From Ettlia oleoabundans (lineage: Eukaryota > Chlorophyta > Chlorophyceae > Chlamydomonadales): DNA of 49,439 nt. The position numbers were made by a program, and so were the translations under genes. The stretch is taken from NCBI GenBank assembly GCA_019693395.1, contig JAAMXP010001286.1, positions 1 to 49,439 on the forward strand, written 5' to 3'. The notes below the pieces were generated by a model. That model worked only from the letters and a program-made list of their open reading frames with translations. It was not told where the DNA came from and ran no database searches. Below are positions 41,234 to 49,439 of this stretch, in pieces. Position 1 is the first letter of the stretch, and every line of letters begins with the position of its first letter.

Positions 41234-42834
41234 TTAGCTTCTGTGGTTGTTGTGGAAGGGAGATTGCAGCAATCCTGCTGCAGGAGAGTCTGGCAGCTGC
41301 TCTCCGTTGCTGCCTGCGTCGATCCACAGAGGTTTTCCGTTGCTGCCCGTGTCGATCCACAGAGGCGAGGAGGGCTGGTCTGGCTGCATGAAGGCGCTGG
41401 CCATGGCAGCGGGGTGGACAGCTGCAGGCTGGACAGCAGGTGCCAGCCTGCCAAGCAGGCTACGCCCGCTTGCACCCAGACCAAATTCAAAGTCGGGCAC
41501 TGCTGCCGCTGTTGCAACCTTGCACTCCCAGTTGGCCTCCGCATATGTGCCCTCGGCCAAGCCCAAGCCTGGGCCTAGGGCTGGGGCGGAGCTGCTCACC
41601 CCAAGATCCCCCGCTGTGTCCAACAGGTCCTGCGTGGAGAAAGAGAGAGCGTCCAGGCTGGCGCTCGACTGCAGGCAAGCGGTGCAAGTATGTCACCACT
41701 CAGACATGGGCAGTTGCAGGCGAGGGAATGATTGGCAGATAGAATGGTTGAGCTGGTGCATCGGTGCAGTGGACTCAGCCAATCCCGCCAGCACAGCTCT
41801 CTTTGCTGGAGACAAGTAATCCAAGTAGCAGCAGTGGCAGCAGCCCTGGAGAAAAGAGAGCAGCCCCAGCTAACAGTTGCATCCACACCGCTTGCCCTCA
41901 CCTGCGGCAACCGCGGCTCTGCCAGCTCCCCAGCGGCGCCAAATGCCGCCTCCGAACTCGCCTTCATGCCCCGCCATGTGCCTGGGGGCGGCACTGCGGA
42001 TGCGGTTGCTACTTCTACCACAGTGCCGGGCCACATGGCCTGCCACACATGCTGCAGCTGCCGCTCTGGCGGGCGGGCACAGGAGGGGCGTGCTGCCTGG
42101 CTGTGCAGGTGTTGCTGAGGAACCTCCCTGTGCGGCTGCTGGTGATGCTCCCGCACATGCACCTCCACATGCTGATGCAGCTGCTTGGCCTGCTTGGGCC
42201 GTTGGCGGCGCTGATCCCGTGCCTGCTGCTCCAGCGCATGCATCTGCTCCCAGGCCTGCCGGTTGGCAAGCTGCTGCCCCTGCGCCTGATGAGTAGCAGC
42301 CATGCTGTCAGGACTGCTGGTGTGAGACAAATGTGCGGCGTGTGTGGCACTAGTGGAGGCTGCCAGGGGCTGTCCACTGAGCTGATGGGGGGGCTGAGGC
42401 AGGCCTGCTGCCAGCCTGCAAGCGCCCTTATTGCTGCTCCCAGGCGACAGCAGCGGCTGCGGAGCAGATGCCGCAGCAGCCAGGCGGCGCCGCTGATGCG
42501 AGGCTGAATCCTGCTCTTGGCCCAAGCGCTTGGGCTGTTCGGGGAGGGACACAGCTCTGGCTGGCCTGCAGTGATCCACCTCCACCACCGCTGTAGCTGG
42601 CACGGCCAGGGGCGTATGGCGCCCACGCTGCCGCAGCAGTGCCTCTGCCGCCACGCACCACTCCTGTTGCTCCCTGCGCTGCCGCTGCAGCTGCTGCTCC
42701 TGGCGCTGCAGCTGTATGATGAGCTGGTGCTGGTGCTGGTGCTGGGGTGGCAGCCGTACTGCAGTGGGCGGTGAGGCACCAAGGGACATGCCTGCCATGG
42801 AAGGAGGTGAGGCACCACAAGGCATGTGGGCCAT
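41234..42834 (-). CDS. Gln/His-rich low-complexity protein, unknown function
   Basis: Two exons in phase: 41902-42834 and 41234-41668; 455 residues from the ATG in MAHMPCGASPPSMAGM (an upstream in-frame ATG at 42894 adds 20 residues). The N-terminal half is dominated by Gln, Arg and His (LPPQHQHQHQLIIQLQRQEQ, RQRREQQEW) and predicts helix/coiled coil. No DNA-binding or enzymatic domain is recognised. The C-terminal exon has a short ordered-looking motif, SLDALSFSTQDLLDTAGDLG, then a Gly/Ala/Pro-rich end with a duplicated LWID(T/A)GSNG unit. Composition resembles transcriptional coactivators, but that is inference only. An upstream exon carrying a domain could have been missed. Confidence 0.55.
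41304..41369. repeat. 33-bp in-frame tandem repeat
   Basis: Two copies (41304-41336, 41337-41369) beginning CCGTTGCTGCC and containing GTCGATCCACAGAGG encode successive LWID(T/A)GSNG(K/E) units near the C-terminus of the Gln-rich protein. Copies differ at only a few bases, suggesting recent duplication. Confidence 0.9.
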
Positions 42835-43975
42835 AAAAAAAAACACGTGAAGTGCTGCCTGCGACCCTGTCTGCCATATAGGGAGGTGAGGCATGCAGCG
42901 AAGGTTGATGCGGCTGAGCTCTCATGCTCTTGGCTGGAACCGCAGAGATCGGGCAGGGCTGACGTGCTGAGGCCTGTCCCTGAAGCCGCGCATGTGGATG
43001 CTGCGTTGGCAGGTGGTGGTCACTGGGCAGAGTTGGGTGGCCATGCCCTGGCGGGCTGCAGCCTGGGCGCACGCCCTCCCACTGCAACAAAGCCAATGGG
43101 TGGACAAACATGAAGGTGTATCTACCCCTTTTTTGTGCAAGATTGCCACTTGTAGTGTTTGCAAGTGAGCCTTCACAGTGTGATGCAGCAGCGACGGGAC
43201 GGTGGGCCTTGCCTGAGGGTTGGAGCGGTACGGGCGGTGCAGCGTGCTCCCCTGCCCAGTGCGGGCGTGTTGTTCAACAGGATTGGAGCCGGACATTCGG
43301 GATACGGGGTGCCAAACCTGCATGATTAGTACGGGACGGAGCAATGTAGTTGGGTGGCGGCGGAAGTGCCGGCCACATCACGACGCACCCGCACGCACTC
43401 CCGACACTGCTGCAGGAAGGTGGGAGGCTGCGCTGTGAGTTTGAGGTGGTCACCGCGGTCGTAAGGTGCACCTATAAGGTTCGGGTCTGGTCGGTTAGCC
43501 GCTGAGCGCCGCCCGACGGGTTCCAGTCACCTATTTGGTAGACGGAGGCTTTCTACGTGCACATGAGCTGGACAAGTATATGACAATTATGTGAAAATTG
43601 CTCCCAAACCCGGGATTACACAATTCACCAATGCCGGTTTAGCTGGTGCTTCAGGGCAGTGCCAAGCCGGCTTCGTGCCCCCTGTTTCGGGTTTAAAAGC
43701 TGTGAAATGAGCGAACTTGAGGGTTGCGTTGCAATTGAAAGCCGTCAAACCCTTTGGTTGGCATTTACTGGGCACCCACGCACCCCACGCGCACCGCCTA
43801 TTTGTAATAAATTCAGGCCTGGGCATAAACATTGGGGTTTGGCGCGGAAATGTTGTTTTCAGTAAAACAATAAGACGGTTGGACTGCGACAGGTCAAACA
43901 AACTCGCCCAGTTTCATAGCCGCGATTTCCCGCCGGCGCCCCGCCGGCGCCGCGGTCTTCAGCCAGGCCCCGTCC
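42835..43975. other. Intergenic region between zinc protein stop and Gln-rich gene start
   Basis: 1.14 kb between two minus-strand genes. Contains a GC-rich inverted/direct repeat cluster of GCCGGCGCC type at about 43931-43952, just past the zinc-protein stop. No gene supported on either strand. Confidence 0.4.
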
Positions 43976-44912
43976 TTACGTCTTACGCAGGTTGCGCCAG
44001 AGGCCCCCGTACCTGCACCAAATGTTAGCCGGCTGAGGAGGCAATAAGGTCTAGACACCAGTCCAGCAAATGCCAATCTAGGCCGGTTCATATGGCATGG
44101 CACGCACAGGGCCTTGCTTTCAACATTCGCACCCTGATTGCCAGCTCTAGAGCGCAGCGACAGCAGCGCTGAACCAAGCAAAACAGCCTGCAACAGAAGG
44201 TCTGGTAGCAATTTTGTGTCCTGCCTGGCGCTGCTGCTCACCGATAGTAGGGATGCTCTGCGTCACCGTCGACTACGCCACCGCTCACATCCTTCCAGCA
44301 CTTGCCGCACACCTGCACTCAGACAACTACCTCGGCTTTCTGGGCATGAGTTTATCGGCTTGCAACATATGGCTGCAAGCAGTCAAACGTCTCCTTGACA
44401 TCCGAGCATATGCACCATTACGCCTGCAGCAACAACGACAATAGTGGAAGAGCAAGGCACCACGCTGATAGGCAAGTCTGTCAACCCGCACCATATGCCA
44501 TCTCTGCGAGTCGTCGACCTGGCAGCGAATGAGCGTGTCCTTCAACTGGCCGCATAGGGTGCAAGCCTTACGGCCCAAATCTGGGTTCTGCTGCTGCAGC
44601 ACGCCCTCACGCTGCAGCCGCCGAGCCGCCTTCTGCTGCTGCAATTTGGGGCAGTCCGGATGCGTGATGCGCACAGCAATGAACCATTTAGAGAAGAGGT
44701 ACTTGAATAGCTCAGTCACGAGCAGCCCTTGATATACTGCGCTATCTCTTGTGGCGAATGCCTAATCCCTTAGCAGAAGCACTTGCAGCCTGCTACACGA
44801 GATGGACGGCCGCGTCGCCGGCAGACACGCCTGCCTTGCACTGACCAGTGCTTACCTTAACAGCCTCTTTACGTGCTTTGCGCTCCTCTTCGCTCTCTCC
44901 ACGCTTTGACAT
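43976..44912 (-). CDS. Small conserved CxxC...CxxCW zinc protein
   Basis: Four exons: 44856-44912, 44492-44638, 44242-44312, 43976-44012; 103 residues. Begins MSKRGESEEERKARKEAVK, a charged helix, then Gln/Arg-rich KAARRLQREG. CTLCGQLKDTLIRC, RWHMVCGKCWKDVSGG and VVDGDAEHPYYRYGGLWRN follow. The CxxC, C and CxxC cysteines suggest one bound zinc ion. The same pattern (Cys pair, D-x-LIRC, WHMVCGxCWxxVSGG, YGGLW) is, from memory, a widespread uncharacterised eukaryotic family; function is unknown. Acceptor of exon 2 is ambiguous by one CAG (one Gln more or less). An in-frame open stretch upstream of the ATG lacks another ATG, so 44912 is the preferred start. Confidence 0.8.
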
Positions 44913-45573
44913 GACCCTCAGTTGCCTACACCCTGTGGTAAGTGGCAACTGGAACGCCCCCAGTCGCACGTGCAGGGCGGGCTGCCGCCGCCAGCGTTCA
45001 AGTCGGGCGGCGGCAGCCAGCAGCTGCCTCGTCACCGCCAATTGAAATTAATGGGCAACTTCGCCGCGTGCCCCGGTGGCTGGCAGCTTGAGGCGGGTGG
45101 CCGCTCTAGCGGGCAAAAGACAGCAGGCTCTATTTGTGCTGGGGGCCTTTGAAATTAGAAACCAATATCACTATGAATAATATAAAGACAAATATGGGCA
45201 CTATTGGAGGGACTGCGGCGACAGGCTGGCATCTATCAAAGGACAGCGCTGCCAATGCGCCAAACAGACCTTAAACCGTCCCCGCCGTGACCAGTTTACC
45301 CAGGGCCCGTTGTCACAGAAACGGTTTGCATGATCGAACTGCTGAGTTATAGTGAAGGGCTGTGCAATGTCTTTCTGTGCCGCTAGGTGTGCCCAGGTGC
45401 CCAGCTGCCAGGCTGTCGGCGCATTGCATCTCCCCGACCAACTCAATTCGCTCGTATGCTTGCTTGCTACACACCAATTTTCATTGTGCGCCACTTCAGG
45501 GGACAGCATGCTTCTTTGGGTGGCGCGCTGGAGACCTTTGTGCCAGCCGTGCGCCAGGTGGGGCGGTACAAAC

Positions 45574-45783
45574 CTGAGATTGTACAAGTTCGTCGCGGCG
45601 TTCCTTGAGCTTGAACGTGGACTGCACCCACATAAACATCATCAAATTTAGCAGATTGACCCCGGCGACGATTAACAACTCCGAGTTTGGTCGGATCACA
45701 CTGGTGGTCACTCCGTGTAGCAGTCCTTCTGCTGAATGGATGCTAAGTTGTCGTCCACCAGCAGCAAGATCGACGACGATCAA
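45574..45783 (-). CDS. Possible exon of a small membrane protein (fragment)
   Basis: The minus-strand frame contains SVIRPNSELLIVAGVNLLNL, MMFMWVQSTFKL and KERRDELVQ: one hydrophobic helix followed by a charged amphipathic end, which is unlike chance frames nearby. A CAG|GTTTGT donor ends it at 45574, and an acceptor (CTTAG) at 45743 could start it. I could not find a start codon exon: the best upstream partner (ending FNLG before GTAGTA at about 45790) has no clear ATG. It lies 5' of, and antisense-adjacent to, the fatty acid hydroxylase gene. Could be a real gene split by introns or a fortuitous frame. Confidence 0.3.
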
Positions 45784-45957
45784 CCACTACTACCCCAGGT
45801 TGAAATTTTGCTGCGGAGACGGCCCCTTGACGCCTTCAAGCTGGCCAGCTCGCCAGCTTGTTGATGCTTGCCATTTTTGACGGCCCCCCCTTGTAGCTGT
45901 GGTCTTGCCGGAAATCGTGCTGGGTCTCAACAGTTGCCACTCCCGCCTTTGGTGCAG

Positions 45958-47145
45958 CTTCTGCGCCTAAGTGCTGCAGAGTATCAAACATGGTTGTTAA
46001 ACACATCACGTGGTAGGGCTCGTTTCTTTGCTGATGGACGGCTGGAAGCACTCACGAGGGTCAAGTGGTGGGTACGCCACAAAGTATGGGTCTGGAGTCG
46101 ACCATGTATGAACCGCATACTGCTGGATACGTTTTGCAGCACATTGCAAGTTGCAGTTGTGGTGGAGATTGTCAGAAAGGTGCTACACACACAGCCGGAA
46201 AGGCGTGGGAGAGGCTAAAAGTAGCAAGAAATGGGGCATGCGAGACAAGCGCTATTGTACTGCTGTCAGGGGGTGCACTGCCAACCCTTCGCTGTGAATG
46301 ACAAGTCTTTTTGGGATTCAGCTTTTAATCGAGGGACGCTGGCATGTGGGAATCTACCATCAATGCTTATGCCTGACCGCCATGCTGCAGGTGGATGGTG
46401 CCGCTGTTGTGGCTCCCCCTGGCAGCTCTGCTAGCTGGGCGAGCTGCAGTCGCCCTGCCGCATTTAGTGGTGGCTGCGTTGGCAGTGGCAGGCATGGTCT
46501 TGTGGCAGCTGATCGAGTACTCCATGCATCGCTGGGTTTTCCATTCCGTGCCTGCTGGACCACATGCTATCGTGGCGCACTTCTTGGTGCATGGCAACCA
46601 CCACAAATTTCCCGCTGATATAGAGCGGCTGGTCTTCCCGCCGCTGCCGGCATGTTTGCCTGCCAGTCTGATTTATGGCTCACTTCGTGCATGCCTGCCA
46701 GAGGTATGTATGTTGAGTGTGTCAGATAGGTTCTTACAAGGTTGTTGGGTTCTGCTGCTATTAGCACTGTGACGTTGTTGTGATGGAATGCGTTGGGCTG
46801 CAGGCTGCGGCAAAAGCGACATTTGCAGGCGTCCTGGTCGGCTACGTTGCATATGACTGCATGCATTACTTGATGCACACGTGAGTTCTGCATGGCTCAT
46901 GCCGTCAAGAAGGCTTGCTGTCTTGTTCTGTGCCAGCCCTTGGACCATGACAAATGCTTTGCGCTCACCATTCTCACCCGCTCATGTGCAGTGGCCAACT
47001 CAGAGGCAGGCTGCGCACACGGCATATGCACCACCATTACACCGACGGATCCACGGCATACGGCATCAGCTCTCCATTATTTGATACCATATTTGGTACT
47101 CAGCACACCAAACGCCAGCGTCCGCCCGACCATAAGGTTCTGTAA
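45958..47145 (+). CDS. Fatty acid 2-hydroxylase (FA2H/FAH type), 5' end unresolved
   Basis: ER membrane di-iron enzyme that 2-hydroxylates very long acyl chains of sphingolipids. Exons found: 45958-46067, 46391-46703, 46804-46880, 46992-47145; 217 residues. SAAEYQTWLLNTSRGRARFF and ALTRVKWWMVPLLWLP align with the N-terminal half of plant FAH, which lacks the cytochrome b5 domain. Histidine clusters: HRWVFH, HFLVHGNHHKFP, HYLMHT, RHMHHHY, then GISSPLFDTIFGT. Hydrophobic segments flank them. The frame is open upstream of 45958 and reads LPLPPLVQ, which resembles plant KPLVFQ, so the exon may begin earlier (acceptor TCAACAG at 45932 or TTGTAG at about 45896) with a further start exon not found. 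The stop overlaps a TGTAA. Confidence 0.9.
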
Positions 47146-47562
47146 TCGCTCTGAAAGGTTTCCATTAGCTTGTGACATGCGTGTTGCGCCCTCACATTTG
47201 ATTGAATCCAAACATTTTGTCCATTGACGAACTATCCATGGCAGATGCTGGTTTGCTGTTAGAATTCAACATTGGGATATCTCCTTAGGCTCAGCTGCAG
47301 GACCCGGTCATTTGAGATGTCTATGAAGGATGTGACATCTTTTGCTGATTGCATCACTTTCAAGCTATCAGACTTGTCACCCCACCACAGTGGCAACCAC
47401 TTGTGATCGCAGTGCAACCCTGCCATGGCGTGTCGGCTGCTGTGATGGGGAGTAGAGTTGCAGAAACAATCCCACAGCAAGGATGCAGCTGAGGGTGCAA
47501 CGGATGAAAGTTTGTCGAGGGGTAATAACAGAAGTAGGTGTAGCATGCCCTTCAGAGGGCTG
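47146..47562. other. Convergent 3' region, FA2H / kinesin-2
   Basis: 417 bp between opposing stop codons; no further gene supported. Confidence 0.4.
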
Positions 47563-49439
47563 CTATCCCCATTGTGCCCCACTTAGAGCGCTAATGACAG
47601 GCCGCCGTAATGCCTGGCGGGCCGCCATGGCCGCCGTGCGGGGCCGCCCCACCAGCGGGCTGCCGGTCCTGCTGCTGGTGCCCGACCGCCGGCCTGGCAA
47701 GCTGGCAGGTGGGTCTGTGAGAGCAGAGTAGGAGAAGTATACGTTGGAGAGGGCGTCAGAGGCGCCGTGCAGCACCCCGCTGCCCAGGCCGCCAAACCCG
47801 CCGTCATCCTCCTTAACACTGGACGCTCCCCTAGAATGGCTGGCGCTGCCGCCGCGCTGCGACCTGGAGCCGGCGGCACTGTTGGCATAGGAGGCCTCGC
47901 TGTTAGTGAGGCTGCCATCGCCCTCACGCCGTGCCCTGCAGGAACAGAGGGCACATGCGGCGGTACGCTTCATTGAGCATGCTTCCCCCAGCATAGTAGA
48001 TTGCTCAGCTGCCCCATGCTGCCCTGTACTGTGACATGCACCCATCAGTCAGCTAACTGACCACCAATGCTGCCAACAGCAATGCCTCACTAGTGGGGCA
48101 CACCAGTGGCCCATGCGTCTGCCCCTTCCTCCAGCTGCACCCCCACCTGGCCAGGTTGCCAGCCCACTCCATGTGGTCCAGCACCCATATCTCCCTGGCT
48201 TCATCCCAGTGGCACCGTGACATGATGAGCTGCTGATAGTCGGCGGGGATGTAGCAAGAAATCACCAAGTCCTGCAGCCACCAAAGGTAGTAGCAGCAGC
48301 AGCAGCAGCATGGGGCAGATGCAGGCAACAGCAGCAAGAGGCATGGAGGTATTGGCGCCTTGCTGGGGATGAGGTGGGCGGCAAAGCAGCTATTTTGTGC
48401 AACAGCGCCCCAACGCGTGCTTGGGTTGGCACTAGCTGTGCAGCTGTTGTCGCGCTGTGCAGCTGTGCTCGTTGCCATGGCTGCCGTCGGTTGCTGAGAC
48501 TGGCCTCCCTGCCTTCACCATGCTCCTGCACGCGTGCACGCAGGCCCTGCCTGGCCGAATAGGTTGACCACACAGCGGCCGCACTCACCTTCTGCTTGCA
48601 CTGCTTGATGAGGCGACGGATTTCCCTTAGCAGCCGCTCCCGCTCAGCCTGAAACTCGGTCGCAAGGGCCGCCGTCTCCTGCCGTGCCGCAAGTGCAGCC
48701 TCCTTCAACCGCTCCAGGCGGGCATGCTTAGCGGCCACCTCCTCCTGCAGGCATGGGTTGCAGACCGCTCCCAACTCAAACCAAGCTTGCAGGAGCCAAG
48801 CTTACAGCTCATATGCTGCTTGAGCCTGACTTGCAATGGCGGCAAACAAAGCGGTGCAAACCATCCGCTTGCAAGGGTCAGCTGCCCATTCGTACTTCCA
48901 ACCCAACCACCTGCACGCTGCTGTACTTCCCCTCCAGCTGGCTAGCCGCCTCTTCCAGCTCAGCAACACGCGCCGCACGCTCCTCAGCCGCCGCACGCTG
49001 CTGCTCCAGTGCTGCCTGCTGTGCTGCTGCTGTCGCCTCCAGCTCCTCAACCTTGTCAAGCAGGTTGGTGCCGCCCCGCAGCACCTGCACAGCAGCAAGA
49101 GGTTTTGAGTTACGTTTATGCTTCAAGAGAATGATTGGCGAGGATATGGCAGTCGCACATGCCATGGCTACTTCGCGGCTGGTGTGCTTGATGGTGGGTG
49201 GGTGCTGCAACAGCCAGCGTGAGGCGGCAGCAGGGCATGCTACCAGCCATGCAGGTACGCGGTCGCTGCCTACCACAACCACAACACGAGTTGCCGGCCT
49301 TTGTTGCAACCCGTTTATGCAGAGGGCAACATATGCTTGCTTTTGCAAGGCACCAGCCACCCCCTTGTGTACCAGCCCTTACGGAAGGCGCTCTCTCCCC
49401 TATGCAACATACAGAATTGCACACGAGCAACCTTTCCAG
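47563..49439 (-). CDS. Kinesin-2 motor subunit, KIF3A/FLA10 type, C-terminal part only
   Basis: Heterotrimeric kinesin-2 drives anterograde intraflagellar transport. Only the stalk end and tail are in the window; the motor domain would lie right of base 49439. Exons: 48911-49084, 48589-48744, 48147-48271, 47563-47935. VLRGGTNLLDKVEELEA, AARVAELEEAASQLEGKYSSVQ and EEVAAKHARLERLKEAALAA are heptad coiled coil matching the KIF3A stalk (the VGGVDLLxKxEE region). TEFQAERERLLREIRRLIKQ, DLVISCYIPADYQQLI and CHWDEAREIWVLDHMEWAGN match the KIF3A neck of the globular tail. After a Ser/Gly-rich stretch, LSNVYFSYSALTD matches KIF3A LSHVYLAYTEES. Exons join in phase with no frame break. The KIF3A-like rather than KIF3B-like assignment rests on the YIPxDYQ and VYxxY motifs. 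Confidence 0.85.
48292..48312. repeat. (AGC)7 triplet repeat in a kinesin-2 intron
   Basis: Seven AGC units within the intron between the coiled-coil exon (48589-48744) and the YIPADYQ exon. Confidence 0.9.

Noticed and set aside
43455..43530. tRNA-like stretch (GGTTCGGGT...GGTTCCAGTCACC)
   Set aside because: No consistent acceptor stem, D-arm or anticodon arm could be paired.
1..49439. CRISPR arrays, insertion sequences, bacterial operons
   Set aside because: No regularly spaced repeats, transposase frames or terminal inverted repeats; the intron-rich genes show a eukaryotic nuclear genome.

Overview
The window is nuclear DNA of a green alga, most likely a compact-genome trebouxiophyte of the Chlorella type. 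The evidence is about 20 protein genes in 49 kb, nearly all broken by short introns with GTGAG/GTGCG donors and CTGCAG or GTGCAG acceptors. Coding sequence is GC-rich, and families typical of the green lineage are present (Alfin-like, GARP/G2-like, plant-type fatty acid 2-hydroxylase, plastid-targeted DUF493). Several products begin with plastid transit peptide-like sequence, and TGTAA motifs follow several stops. All gene models were built by eye by joining exons so that splice phase and protein-family similarity agree; no transcript data were available.

Layout, left to right: pyruvate kinase (minus, C-terminal end off the left edge); ZIP zinc/iron transporter (minus); ribosomal protein uS2/RPSA (plus); SDHAF1 complex II assembly factor (minus); an Alfin-domain protein carrying a Tudor-like domain in place of the PHD finger (plus); archaeal/plant-type 3-dehydroquinate synthase II (plus); a GARP transcription factor with a histidine-rich tail (minus); a GT4-like glycosyltransferase (plus); alpha-acetolactate decarboxylase (minus); plastid DUF493 protein (minus); NSA2 ribosome-assembly factor (plus); DNAAF11/LRRC6 axonemal dynein assembly factor (minus); an unrecognised coiled-coil protein whose stop codon overlaps the start of a FAM20-like kinase (both plus); a two-HMG-box protein (minus); a Gln/His-rich protein (minus); a small CxxC zinc protein (minus); a fatty acid 2-hydroxylase (plus, 5' end unresolved); and the tail of a kinesin-2 motor of KIF3A/FLA10 type (minus, N-terminal part off the right edge).

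The genes do not form a pathway cluster. They cover housekeeping functions (glycolysis, ribosome and its assembly, complex II assembly), plastid metabolism (shikimate pathway), chromatin/transcription and membrane lipids. The points of most interest are two independent cilium genes (DNAAF11 and kinesin-2) in what looks like a Chlorella-type genome, an acetoin-forming decarboxylase with an N-terminal ribbon-helix-helix-like segment, the Alfin-Tudor architecture, and the TAATG-overlapping gene pair that may be dicistronic. Four introns appear to use GC donors and two exons are only 14 and 17 nt long, so automated annotation of several of these genes is likely to be wrong.
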